A stretch of DNA of 64,000 bases from Lepidurus packardi (taxonomy: Eukaryota > Arthropoda > Branchiopoda > Notostraca > Triopsidae): positions 11,038,912-11,102,911 of the forward strand of contig JAKZAN010000006.1 of the NCBI GenBank assembly GCA_023053545.1. The letters are read 5' to 3'. Position 1 is the stretch's first letter; the number at the start of each line of letters is the position of its first letter. Below, piece by piece: positions 26,002 to 39,800 of this stretch. The position numbers and the translations under genes are program-made. Under the pieces are notes generated by a model. It saw only the letters and a program-made list of their open reading frames with translations. It made no database searches and was not told the DNA's origin.

Positions 26002-29000
26002 CAGTATTAGTGAAGAAAACAGTTCTTCGAATACTTAATCAAGACAGTAACATATTTTTTAATTAATATAACTCCGATTCCTTAACTTGTCTTTAGGTTC
26101 TGGTCGTAAGACATACGCTTTTTAATTGCCACGTTGTTAATATCTAAAGTTTGAAAAGAGATTAGGTAGATTAACCAATGAGATCATAAAACGGTTGTAA
26201 TTTATTTTTATAGTAGACGGGCAATACACTATCGAATTTAATTGTAATTCTCAGTAATAAGTCAATAAGCATCTTATACTTTGTTACTATCAATAATAAA
26301 ATATCTGTAATTTTATAAACTGAAGTAATGAGTTCCATCCAAAATCAAAATTACGATTTTATATTGTAAGTGTAAAATCTTCATTCTTACGGATTTCCAG
26401 CATTCTGCTTGGCATAAAAGATACCGGATGGATCGTATTTTTTTAAGGTAATCGAGGTGGTGACAAATATTTTTTTAGGGTAATCGAGCAATTTGCATTC
26501 CTTAACTTAGAAACTAATAAAAAATAGTCAAAAGATGACTTCAAGATTTGCACAAGTCCCGAAATAATATTTTTGCTGTTTCGAAACAGGTGACAAAAGT
26601 TACTTACATCAACAGAAAATAACTAAGTTATCCAGCGCAATACGATGCAGCCACAATTTTTTACTAAAAATAAAAAAGATTACGAAAGCGTGAGAAGGGT
26701 TACCAGATAGGCAGGGTAATCGCAAGGAGGCGGAAGTTTGCCCTGGCGAAGCTCACAAATTGGCAGCGAAGCAAAGCACTTTGTTTTTAATTCTTTTTCT
26801 CTCATTTCCCTTTCTACCTTATTTCTACCTTCCTCTCTCCGTTTTTCCTTGTAGTACATACATAAACACACACAAACGGCGAGTGTATATACCTTTGGAT
26901 CCTTTTCCCTGAAATTTCTTCTTACATTTTCCGGGGGCAACCAGAGTTAATGCTGGCCACTTGCCCGTGAAACTCCTCGTGTCTTCCTCTTTTTTTCCCT
27001 CTCTCTCCTCCTCCTCCTTCTCCATCTTCTCTCAACCTAACTCTGGACTCCAGAAATACTACGTGGACCAGGGGTAGCAACAGGATCTTTTCAATCTTTC
27101 GTTCAAGGAAGCCCTTGTGCTTCTGCACATACGTCCAAGAGAGCAGTGACCTAGCAGCATCCAACTTCCACGGGAGCTCTAAGCTTTGCTAGTACCCCAC
27201 AATTCTGTTTTGTTTTTTTCCCTCCGTTTTCACTTTCTTCCAAGTAATCAGGTTACTGAGTCCTGTGGGCGCGCAAAATTCGTTCGCCAAATGGGCTCGC
27301 CAATTACTTTGTGAGAAACAAGTTGGATAATTTTATCGGAACCGTAACCGCAAGAAAATCATATTTGTAAGTATTAAAAGAAAATAACTGAAATGGTTGA
27401 AAGCGAATAATCTTCCTTGACGTTCAAGCATTGCCCCGGATACTTTTTACTTTAGTCTTTCGAGCGATTTTTAGCTGGAATTAATTTGAGGAAATTGTTA
27501 ATGAGGAAGGTTTAATTAGACAGAAAGAAAGCAAGTATTTCTGCTTTCCAGTGGGCAGCTTGAGAAGGTAAAAAAGTACGTGGGATGGCTTACAAGCATT
27601 GAGCCGTCCGGAAATAAGTGGGGACATAGTTGTATCACTCAGCGTATGCGTGTAAGGGTGAAAAGCCTCGGTTTGAAGCGTTTGTAAACTAAGCCGACGT
27701 CTAGTTTGCTCCACATCACCGACAGGATTTATATTACCCCAACTTTTTCCCAATAAGGGAATAACACGGTTTGGCTTCTGCGTAACCACACATGCCCTCT
27801 TAAAAGTAAATACACGGTCTGAAAGTCCTAACCGATACTTTTCACAAGAATCGCCTGAGTTTCCAATTTCTGCAAAAAAAAGATTGTATCTAAATCTAAA
27901 TGAACCAAGAAACTTTTTAACATGTTTTCATGGGTTTAGCAAATTTCTAGAATGATTTCGTTTCAGAAATACACATTTAAACATGTACAATTACCCTAAA
28001 ATGGATTTTAATTACTATTCTGATGCGTTTTTTGTCAGGACACTTCAAGTTAATGTTCGAATGAAACATTTCGGCATGAAAAATGCATTGAAAAATTAAC
28101 TGCATGGTAATTATTACTCGTGGAGATACTGACTCAAGGCTTGTTTACTTCCCCTCAGGATTTCTTAAATGCTAAAATTAACAATAAGAAATTCTGTGTT
28201 TTGCTTAATAAACCGCTCACCTTTCACAAGTAACTCCCTACACATAATAGATATCTGACATGTATAAGTTTACCTTCTCCCACTTAAATCAAAAATAAGA
28301 AATGCGTTGTACTCATCATATACACTGGGCAAAGCCAGTCCATTTTTAGAGATTACTTAGTATAGTTGTACATACCTTTTTCCAATTCTGCAACTAATAT
28401 AGTATCATCAAATAATAAGATAATATAAGTCAGAACGATAACAATTAAAACGATCAACCTTTCTGTGAAACCTAATCTTCCCAATATAAAACTGCCAGGA
28501 AATCCAATAATCACTTCGTATATTACTGCCAAACTTAGCTTCGAACTTTCTTACCTAAGAAATGTTGTTTCCCATCTCTCTGACATGACAAAGGATTTTT
28601 TTCTATTAATTTATTCGTTCTTGCATATAATTGAACGTTAGTTGCATCAACATTGGATAAGAGACTGAGACGAATAACAGACTGACTACTGAAGTCATAA
28701 ATCTTAAGGAGGAAGCAAGACACCGGCTTAGTGCCATCGGCAAATTTGCTGTAAGTAAACTCGAAGGTTTAGCTCGACACCGTTTACAATTTCACATTGG
28801 AAGAAATTATCGCTTTTGGCAAGACAGAAGACTATCAGCGTCGTAAGACCCCGGGGAAAGCAATAAATAGTCTTCTTTCCCAAAACACGACAAGGATTTT
28901 TGATGCAGCAGTATAGCACATTACTAAAGGTATTCGACATGTTCCGAACTATTGCTACCTCGTTTTTGTTTCCGTTAACGCGTTTGCGTAAGAGATTTTT

Positions 29001-30315
29001 TATAGCTTCATTAAGCGCCCTAAGGTGTCGAAAGCTATAACTGTCCAAACGTTCTGACGTCATTCGAAACTTCAAATTCAGTCTCCCCTAAACTAGCGTC
29101 TAAGGAAGAGAAGAGCTTAATCGTCACGCTTTTTACTGACACATGACACGTTAAGTGTAGTCAAACGCTCCAATTCAATTCCGCCAAGAACTTAAACCAA
29201 CAATGCAATACAAATGCAAAAGCCAAACCCTGGGACACAAGAGTTTTAATTAGCTTACTTTACGGGTTTTCTTCTTCCACTATCAAGACATGGATATCTC
29301 TGCCAAGACATCTCAATGTTGGAACAGAACGCAAAGTTTTATATCCAATATACATCCAAGAGTTCGTTTGGCATAGGGGGAGGGGGGCAGCTAGCAGCTT
29401 CCGAGCTAAGATTAGTTCCTCTATATGTTGACTCTGTCGGCTGAGGAACCATCACCCCAGCAATACCACGAAAATATGCTTTTATTAAAGCCGCCATGCG
29501 ACTGAAGGTTTTCCGGTCGGCGCTTTCGACTTAGGTGAGCGAGCGAGACTTGACACTTTGACTTGAAATTTTTTAAAAGTCACGGTACATTACATCCCCT
29601 GTTTAAACGGTCCCTCAGTTAAAAAAAAAACATCCGTGAATTAGAAGAATATTTAACTATTAGCTAAGAAAAGCTAGATGTTTAAGTTACTTAAGTTCAA
29701 GGATTTAAGTCCTTGAAGCTTAATTAAGCTTAATTAATAAAGCTTAATGAAGCTTCGTCCTTCTCTTCATCTCGAAATAAATGTTTACAGAACAATTTAG
29801 AACACATTTTTTGTCATTTTGTAGCTAATCTTGTTTGATGTCCGTAGGCGATTTGACACAGCAATTGACCAAGTAATGCATCATAACCCGTTCAATGGTT
29901 ATAAAACAAACACCAGTTCCTTAAATGCCTATTCAGAAGAAAACACCCGTTTCCTTAAAGGCATTAAGTTCCATAGTTACACATAAGATTATGGGTAACT
30001 TGTTCAAAATTTCCAAATCTCTACACAAGATTAAAAAAACTGGCTTATAAATCGTACATAGGGTTTAAATATGGCCAATTTGGTTACTGTTGTGAAGTAG
30101 ATTATTTGATATTTGAATAACTCTGTTCTTCACAACAATTTAAGGTTTTTTTCACATTCATATAATAATAACATCATGGCTATATATAACGTCTCGTTAT
30201 AATGATGTTGACTACGTTAATTATAATCTCTTCGGGCGAGGTCTCGAAATTGGATTCATAATTTGTAACTAAGTCCGACAATCGTACTATATGTCCTGTA
30301 CAGCACTTTTCCCGA
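26002..30315. other. Gene-free region upstream of the synaptopodin-like gene
   Basis: No coding signal is recognised. It includes a pyrimidine-rich stretch (about 26780-27035) and short AT-rich palindromes near 29690-29745. A few minus-strand frames of 60-115 codons (for example 28728-29075) show no family motif. Confidence 0.45.
26975..27035. repeat. Polypyrimidine (CT-rich) low-complexity tract
   Basis: A run built of CTTCCTCTTTTTTTCCC, CTCTCTCTCC and CTCCTCCTCC units. On the minus strand it reads as a meaningless Glu/Arg-rich frame, so it is simple sequence and not a gene. Confidence 0.8.
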
Positions 30316-30380
30316 GGAAGTTTCTTTAAACGCTATTTGGTAAATTGCAATTACCAAACAGTGTTTAAAGAAAGTTCCTT
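30316..30380. repeat. Inverted repeat with about 28-base arms
   Basis: GGAAGTTTCTTTAAACGCTA and TTTGGTAA, a six-base spacer, then TTACCAAACAGTGTTTAAAG and AAAGTTCC form arms that match with a few mismatches or indels. It could be a tiny MITE or a transcribed hairpin about 0.5 kb before the next gene. Confidence 0.7.
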
Positions 30381-30848
30381 ATCCGTTAACCCACAATTTC
30401 TTTGCCGACTATAATTATAAACCAGTTTCCGTTTGCCAAAGCTTTCCCGACAAGAACCTAATTCACGAACGACTTACGCAAAGCAAATTGAACTTTAATG
30501 CATTAACTGTATAACAATTAAGAAAGCCCTTCACAGGTTGAGAACTCTATAAATTATCTCTCAAATCTTCAAGCTGATCTTGACTGAAGTTACTGCCCAA
30601 TAACAGAGCAAGGAAAACCCAAATCACATTAACTAGCGGCAACCTGATAAATTGAACAACTTTTTTTGTTTTCCATTTTTTCCGTCGAAGCCTCACCCGT
30701 GTACCCCAACACGACTCCAAAATATAAAAATACACATATAAAGGTGGCTTAACCTGAACTTATTTATAGCACGCGCGAAGGGAAATTGGCGTCACATCAA
30801 AGGCTCCTCTAAAATCTCCAGCCAGTAAGCTTTACTCAACCTGACGTC

Positions 30849-33800
30849 ATGGAAGATCAACAAGTCTCCGAGCCGGAAACATGCTCCTCATTCCCGCTCA
30901 GTTTTAATAATCAAGAATCCGAATCACTTGTCACGGAACGATCCACCAAAGTATTAAAAGTACTTTAAATACCTCCAGGGGGGGGGTCTTTCCAAATTAA
31001 ATCTTTCCAAAAACTCACAATATTTCCTGTCTTCCTATAGGTTATCACTCAAGAATCAGGTTTAAGAATCACCCAAGCGAGTGTGATCTCAGAAAGTGGT
31101 CGCGTGGAGTCCAACATGGACTTATCCTCCTGCCGCAGCACCCAAGCGGAACACTCGAGCAGCTCTTACTCGTCTAGTCAAACAACAACCCACCACGCCA
31201 CCCTAACCAGTTCGCAGGTACTTTTTTCTTCCTTCTTCTCAGTGTCGAGTACCGGATTGGAATCACGCTGAACGCATAGGTCCAATCTCAACCCAAAAAA
31301 AAGATTAGTCAAGTTCTTGTCGTTTTTTATAATCCAACGGAGGAAAAATCTTTTTTATTTTGGTTTGCTCTTTTTAATTGATCTCGGACTTGTCTCCCAT
31401 TTTAGGAAATCCCAGACGTAGAAACGGCAGTAGAATGCCAAGTGGTAGCTGAGAGCGAGACAGTCGTCAATCAGGTAGCTAAAAAAACAAACAAAACCAC
31501 CCTTTTGTCTCCTTTGTTTCTTGGCAAAGATGCTGATTCATTTCACCATAACCTGACAATTAAGGCTCCCGTATACCTTAGGGAATTTCAACTCGCCCAA
31601 AATAGAGATAGCGCTCATTTACCTACACGATTTGGTCACGAAATTTCGTGAATTTAAATTTGGCGGAATCATGCGGAAACGTTAACTAACTATAGTATTG
31701 ATTAACTTGGTTGCTTGCTTGAATGAACTACTTTTCATTATTATTTCACCTGACAATTACTATTAAATGTTAATTTATAAACAATGATATTTAACATGTA
31801 CCATTATGTACCAACATGTTTCCAACACGACTGTATGATATTTTTCTCTTTCAATTTCATCTTTATAAGAGTAGGAAAACGAAAATTTCCCAGTTTGAAT
31901 GGAAATCCAAATTTCCTAAGCTAAACCAATAAAAGCATATTTCAAACTAACATAACTGCATTCCATATTGCTGAACGGAAATAAATAAAAAAGGAAGAGC
32001 AGGTCAAAGATTTATTGTCCATCAACTTGAGCACATTTGTAAGCCTTCGTATTCCATACATTCTGTGAAACTTATCAGCTTTTGCTAATGCTTTTCATGC
32101 ACAAGCCAATGCAATTCCGTTACGTGTTCTAAGGTATACGAGAGCGTTAAATCTAAATTGAGTCTAATCTTGACCCCATTTTCCTTTCTTGTTCCTTCGA
32201 CAAATTACCCAAAATAAGCAAATGACTACTATCAGCACCCAAAAGGAATCTCTGACCATAACATCGTCCCAAGAGTCCACCAACCCTGTATCTCTCACGT
32301 CAGAAGAAGTATTGGTACCACCAGCACTGCTCGAGGAAACTCAGCCTCCCAAAAATGAAGAATCCACACAGGAGTGCCTCTCAACCAGCACAACTAAGCT
32401 CGAAGTACAGGAGAATACATCCCCCGCAGCTATGGGTTGCGCTGAACTAGACGAAATCCACCCAATACCGGTCCCTACAGCTACAGATACCACAGATACG
32501 GTCCCAGAAATGAAGCCTAGTAGTATGGATACTTTCCCGGAGGGAAAGGAAGACGTAATCGTCCACATCCTGACAAAAGATGGTGAAATTGCACAAGAAA
32601 AGATCAAGAACGCCCTTCATGAAATTATTTCCGAGATTGACAAAGAAGTTGAGGAGGATTTCCAAAATGACGAGGTCAGGAATTAAGCGTCCATCCCTTC
32701 CCGTTTTGCTGTTAGTCCGTCCACCAGTCTCCCCATCTCGTGTCTTTAGAACTAACTTGGCTAAGAGTCCGATTTTGCATGTTCCCATGAGCTTGGTCTT
32801 TATGTAAGATCTAAATTCTTCTGTTGTAAATTTCTCATATTCAAATTATGGTCCTTCAATTCATAGGGTACCCAAGAAGATGACGAGGCTGCTCTCATTA
32901 AACAAGCCGGAGAGGTGAGAATTGCATTAAGCTAGTACCAGACGAATATAAACCCATAATTGAAAAATTCCGCATATTAGACTGTCACATTTTCCTTCAT
33001 AAGCTTATCTAAATCTACCTAACAAGTACCCATTCACCCCAGTTTATCTCTAGTCTGAACAACTGATCGAATTAATAAACTAAAAAATAATATTCTTCTT
33101 CAGCTCTATATCACTCACCTACTTTTGGCCCCGTGTTTTACCGGAATATCGTAGCAAACGTAATTTATATGCACATTCGTTCACTCTTTAAATCCTTCAT
33201 ACGCTTTTCAATGTCACCAACCAATGTTTGCTTCTCTATTTCGGGAATATAGTTGGCACAAAAGAAGCGTACACCGCCGCCCGTTCTACCGAAACGCGTT
33301 AGGCCAGTTTCTATGCCAGGTTTCCCCACCTTTGACGTAAGTATTATTGTCTTTTCTGTTCCTTTGTCGATTAATTGTTTGCCAGAGCTCAACAAGTTGT
33401 TTCCTTTATCATATCAACCTTCTTAATGCTCGCCCAGACTCCTCTTCCAAGTCACGTACTATGCCTTATGTAACAAAAAGACAGGAAAACGAACCGCCTG
33501 CAACAATAAAGAAGCCAGTACGCGAGATTAACTGAATCACTTTCAAACTTGAAAGCAATTGGTGCGTTTTGCGTAAAAATGGGAGTGTGTGAACACGACT
33601 GGGAGCCAAAAATGGCAGTTATTTTCGTCGCTGGCACGAAAGCAGTCCAGCTTTTCTTAGCTCGTGGTTCCGAACCAAGGACCCTGTACCCACGAAAAAC
33701 ACCTTGAGTGCTTATTCCTTGAAGCTTTTGTCCCCCCTTGCCCCCAACTCGAAACCTTTTCGGACAAGTTTCTCCCCAAGAGCACGTCTCACTAACTCGG

Positions 33801-36800
33801 TTTCTCCTTCTCCAGAAGGGTCTAAAAACGCGCCTGGAAATGGCGTGTGGTGCACGGAATGCGTCGTCTCTTTTACCCAAATTCAACAAGTGACGCAATC
33901 TAGTGAAATCAGCTGTTTATTTGGCTTCGCTCAGTTACTAAACAAGAATGTCGTGACGGTGCTTGCAGAAAGTGCCCATATCTTCCTACTAACAAACGGC
34001 ATTAACTCCATTCCCTTCCTTAGTTTCTAGAGACGCTTTTCATTGCTGCTCTACTTCCTTCCTGTTGTGGCTGTTGCTCATTGATAAAGAAATCCCGGCT
34101 ACGCATAGTCTAGGACGACTTGTAGACGATTGCGAAACACAGACTGAAGTGCTTGTCGCGGAAGATTCCGAAGAGGATAACCGTCAGCCAGTGTTTTTGT
34201 TGAAAACATAATGAGTACTATCAGTCGTCGAGGCTTCCAACCATCGGATCGTCACGATCCCCATAAAAGGGAGTTGTTGACGACGTTAACCGCCCGACTT
34301 TGGCACTTGTCCCTGGTATAGGCGTTACATTGCCCTTCAAACCTAAAGTTTGCACACACATAATAAGCTCCTTGAAACTTCGCTGTTAACCAGACTCCTC
34401 TCAAGTTGTTTACGTCTTCTGGTACACAACTAAAAAGAAATATACCTTTTTTCTCGTGTAGGATGACACTCAACTCAGTCCTGATTCTGGCAAGCCCATT
34501 ACCCTGCAGAAACTCTTGACGCCAGCGATGGATTCTTCGGGCGAATTGACACCCCGCACCCGAAAACGTAAACACATATTGCCTTCTAGTTCAGTAGCTT
34601 ACGTACTTGACAATCATGACAAAAAAATGGACGAAGATATCGTGTTTACCCTTTTTTACATTCTTTGGAAGAAACAGAATTCGAAAGTTTCGAATTATTC
34701 CCGACAGAATCGGGACGGTGATTCAATTATTCTTTAAATAAATGCCCATTAGCAATATCATCCCAAATAGCATTCCAGATTTAATGCATTGATTTGCTTT
34801 TAATTGGCTATAAACTCCAATATGTAAAAATGGTTAATATTGGATCTAACCAATATTACGTTATATTAACTTTTACGTCTAAAACAAAGCAAAAAAGGAA
34901 AAACGTAATTTATGTTGCAATTTAAGTTTACTAAAACCTCTGAAGTAAGGCTTTTAACTTAGATGGGCGCAGCAATAAATTACGAACTTAATGCACAGAC
35001 TTCTTTATGCATGAGCAATACCAGGCCGAATGAAGAAAGTCGAAAAAAGGGAAAACGGAAGCTTTAGAATGCGGAATTAAATTTTTGGTGGAATGTCATA
35101 GATAAGCTAATAGCCCATGACTTCGGCGTACTCACTACGACGTAAAGTAAATTTTTTAACGTTCTCCAGAACAAAAATTCTTAACCGAAAGAGTGTCAAG
35201 CCAGCAAAGTTTACATAATTCGGGACCACCACTTTTCAACAAAGATGGCAAAGTTACTTCTCTTTTCCACAAAATTTTTAGACTCACTCAGAAGAAAAAA
35301 TAAAGTAAAAGAATGCATTAGAACCGTGAAATATGCATTTCAAACCCTAAGATCATTTAAAGGGTACCCATGTAAATGTCAGTTTACCGATACGCCAAAT
35401 ACGCGCCACCTATACGCGAGATCTGCAAAGAATGGTTAGACCAAGCCATGGAGCCAACTAACTTTTTAATAGATTCGTTCCATTGGGTGTCATTCATTCG
35501 CTCTTTCATCTCTTACAGGCAGGATGTTTGCCTCCTCGAGTTTCTACTCTCCTTTGCATCCGACGATGGAAGAGCAAGTGGATTTGGCGCGACAAATCTC
35601 GCAATCCCTCAGTTCCGAGAACAACACGCAATCCAAAGGCCAAAGCATGTACGTGAAACGTCGTAATCGATCACTCAAATGGATCCACGAGTCGGAAGGT
35701 AAAAATTTCCATGCAAAGTTAACCACTAGTCAGAAGCGGGATCTCGGGATTAGACTCGTCACAGCCTGCCAAAGTCAGTGGCCAAAAAAACTTAATGCCT
35801 TTTCCTCGAGGCCACCTCCCGTTTGCCGCGGAGAGGCAAACAGAAGGTGGCCTCGGGCTAAACTTAGCCGTTTCCCGAACCCTAGTCCCCATTTCTTCCG
35901 TTTATCCCGAGACATACAAAAAGAGTTGTTTGCTTTATCTTCCAATCAGCTACAAACAACTTTATCGCTATTTTCATTATACTTTCACCCCTTTTCGCTC
36001 TTATTTTCACCAAACAAACCCTGTTTCTTTTTCGTTTCGTCGAGAAGTATCCAAGCAGTGGCTCTAATAGATTCTTTCCTATCGGAGATTCTGTCGGTAT
36101 TTTAGTTTCAACTTTCTTCCTCCACCTTCTTCCAAAAATTGGTCCGAGATCTTTACGCGCTTTCTACCATGTTTGCAATTTCACAGAAGCAAACATAATG
36201 AATGCAAAACATTCATAACAGAAGTTTTTAAACACTCGACCGGAGCCAAAAGCTAACTGTCAGCAAAATAGAAAGAAAAAAGGAGAGCCCGGTGGGTCTG
36301 TAGGGTAAAGGGAGTGGTTATATCTTAAATAGTTGTAAAAAGCAGCTCAGGTTTAAATGAGACAACGACTATAGAGGTTGGCGTACTGCATACTTTTCTT
36401 TCCTCTTTCCATTATTCGGGTAGGAAAAAAAGAAAGGAAATGAGCGGGTAAGCGTCTGAAAATAGGTACCAGCTCTAGCTAAAAATCTACCGTCGAGTAT
36501 ATGCAAGTTTAGCAGAACCAGTTGCGAGCCGAAACTCGGATCGTCTTTATCATTAAACCTTTTGGGAAAGGTTCCGGAATTTCTGCAGCCGTGACCCTTC
36601 GAATCCGGAAAGCAAAACTTGGCTAACCGTTAATATTAAGTGTCGTGTATATATTTCCGTGACCCAATCTACTCAAAAGAGGGGAGCACAGACCACCACG
36701 ATACCATGCCAATCCGAGTTGGATGGGTGCCGAGCATAGGTGGACCACCCAAACCTGGCAGAACTGTCATAGACGTGCCATTACGTACCTACCGTGACAG

Positions 36801-39800
36801 TTAATAATGAGTGTGCCCCATAATCACGCCACTCTCTACCTAAAAGCCCTGCACAACACGAAGACAATTGGAAACTTCATTCGCTAACTTACTTTATAAA
36901 TAAGCAAAATATTTGACATTCTTTCAAATCTATAAAATAAATAATTTAAGTGTATCGCATTTTCGTTGGACACTTAATTTTTCCCTCTTTCAACTCAACT
37001 TAACTTTGTTTTCTAAATAATTTTACTTTTAGGAGACATCAAAACACAAACGAGCTTTAATACCTGTCCAAAATTACTTGCGATTGTCGACTCTGAAAAC
37101 GGGTGTTAAATATGCTTTACTACTTTTTTATTAGGGGGTGAAACTATCCGGACTGAAGAAACTAGCCACGTGGAGGAATCGTCCAGCAGAGAACCGTTGC
37201 TATCTTTCAAGATACCTCACGTAGGACTGCAAGTATACCAAAAAGCGGACAACAGTTTGAAGAAAGTCATTCTAATTGCGGCATTTTTGGACTAGGAAGT
37301 CAAATTTCGTGAAAAATCCCCACTGAAACTGGTCATGAACCCCAGGGGACAGGTCATTGATTTCAATACTTTGCGCAATTCGGGATTTTTGGATGAACTC
37401 GTGGCTTCGCCTGCCAGTCCGGAAATCTGTTCCAGCTTGGTTAAAGACTTGCACACCCCCAAAGGCAAAGGTAAAAGACGAATTTACAAGCCCCACCCCT
37501 TTCCCCCATAACTAACCGACAAGGTTCGTTGCTTCTTATGATTTCAACTGAGCAACGTTAATTAAATTATGTTTCTTTCCATTGTGCGACACAGTCACTA
37601 AATTATTAAAGAAACAAATGTTAAGACTCACGTATACCTTAGCTTATGGATGCAAAACATGCACAGATGGCGCTGATGTTTGTTATTGTATTGCAAAAGC
37701 CTTGCGTAAGAAAGTAAGAAACGAAATAGATAGCTAATTACCGGCAAAGATTCTACGCTTGTTTGCTTCTAAAAAGTATAAATTGCCACCACAGTTTGCT
37801 GTAGCAGCAAAATATCGCAAATCAAGTCGTCCAACATTCGGAACAGGATTACTCGAAAACGGCCTGTCAGATTTGAAAGCTATCTACTTCCTAGCACGAC
37901 TCAAAGAAATGCAATTAATTAAACCTGTGGTCTAGGTGCTGCACTCTTCGCCAAGCGAAAAGAAAAATCCGAAAAGTGGGTCATCGATGGGTCAAATATG
38001 AAAACAGTCGAGCCCGTAGCTCCTCAGCAAGTGGCTCCTCCCACCGCTAACCCAACGACTGTAACGAACAACGCCCGCGCCGAACAACTTCAAACGATGA
38101 AAGAAATTAAAGTAATACTTGTCTCAATCTGGTACCCGACTTTTAACCAAGTTAAATTTAAATTGAATATGTTAGGAGCGTATGAATGCGCCTCGTGTCA
38201 AACTCATCAAGAGCCCTTGGGATGCCGCGCTAGAGGACGGAACCGTCGATGGAGCGTTTGAAGACGTACGACCCTGTCTAGCGAAAACACTACAAACTGT
38301 CATACCCCCCACACAAGAGGCAGAGCCTTCTGCATCCCCAGCGGCACCTTGGTTGAAGACTACCCAACTAGTGAATCCGAATCTGAAACCGTTAGAAATC
38401 AAGCCGAAAATGGTTCCTTTCAGACCCGTCTCAATGATCGCTACCCCTTATCCTAAGCCTAACCCCGCTCGTGAAGCACAACCCCCGATTCAAGTCACGG
38501 TGAACCCTTCGAAACCCGCAGCTAGTAGCAAGGATCCTTACAAGCCAAAATCTGCACAAGGATGGAATCAGGGCCCAGCAGGTACATTTTTACTTTGTCT
38601 TCTGATTCGCCTTAACGTATTACTTCATTAATATGACTAACGAATGACTAATTAAATCCCATATTTTAACGTCTGGGTCCAAAGAAATTACCGAACTGGC
38701 TGAATTTGAGGAGATTGTTGCCGCCTTAACTAACGAATGCCCTGAGCAAGGTAAAACTTACTGGGGAATTATAATACTATATTTAAGATTAACTAATACG
38801 TGAACGAAGCAATCGCTTTTTGCTATATGCCCCGTATTCTTCCTTCATACATCGTACCGACTTTCGTCATATGGAAAGAACTTACTAGTCAACTACTACG
38901 ACATGCGAATTACTGCCTATGAATTTGACTAACTTCACAAAATAATTTTAGCCTTTAATACATTCATCTTACTTCCTAATAGATTTTAACAACTACAACA
39001 AAAATAAATTACTACTATAATTTATTTCCTTAATAAGATTATGTAATATAGTTACTTCATTTGGTCCCTTGAAAGTCGACACAATATCCTAAATAATCAC
39101 CCTAAAATTTAACTCGCTTAGCAGTCAAAAGGAAATTACATATAAAAAATAAATTAACTTGATTTTAATCTTTGCAGCGCCTACGTCGGAAGAGCTGCCA
39201 ATCGCAGCTAACCTGAAACACGTGGAGGAACAAACCAAGCCGGTTTTGGTTGCTGCCACTCCTCCAGAATTCGCACAAGTGCAGCTCCGCGCAGTAGCAC
39301 CGACCGAAGCCCCTACCGTCCCAGTCACTTGCTCCGTTGCTACAGCCATGGAATGGCTGCCACCACCGTCTCTGGACTCGCGACCAAACCTGCAAGCTCT
39401 ACTCGAAAAGGAATTTCTGCCACAACCTGCGGGTGCAAGCATCGCCGCTCCAGAAGAACCTTCTCTACTCACAACAAGCCCCGCCCTCCAGGCCTTATTA
39501 GAACGTGAAGTCCGTCCTCGTGTCAAGGAAACAACACTTGACCACGTGCTACCCAACACAAGCCCCGCCCTTCAGGCCTTACTAGAACGTGAAGTCCGTC
39601 CCCATGCCAAGGAAACAGCACCCGACCACGTGCTACCCAACACAAGCCCCGCCCTCCAAGCTTTACTAGAGCGTGAAGTCCGTCCCCGTGTCAAAGAAAC
39701 AACACCCGACCACGTGCGACGTGCACGCGAAGCGGAACTTGTCAAACTCAGCGTCCGTCGTAAAGTACAACGCTTTGAAGCCGCCGGAGGGTCGCCAACC

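Noticed and set aside
26680..27164. Glu/Arg-rich minus-strand frames
   Set aside because: Artefact of the CT-rich simple sequence tract.
33452..34030. Overlapping frames of 148 codons (-) and 108 codons (+) inside an intron
   Set aside because: Neither has a family motif or splice context. The composition is irregular, and the two overlap on opposite strands, so at most one could be real and nothing favours either.
35524..36105. 193-codon plus-strand frame
   Set aside because: It is the out-of-frame reading of exon 7 (SLSSENNTQSKGQ region) running on into the intron; after the donor at 35698 the sequence is low-complexity Phe/Ser-rich.
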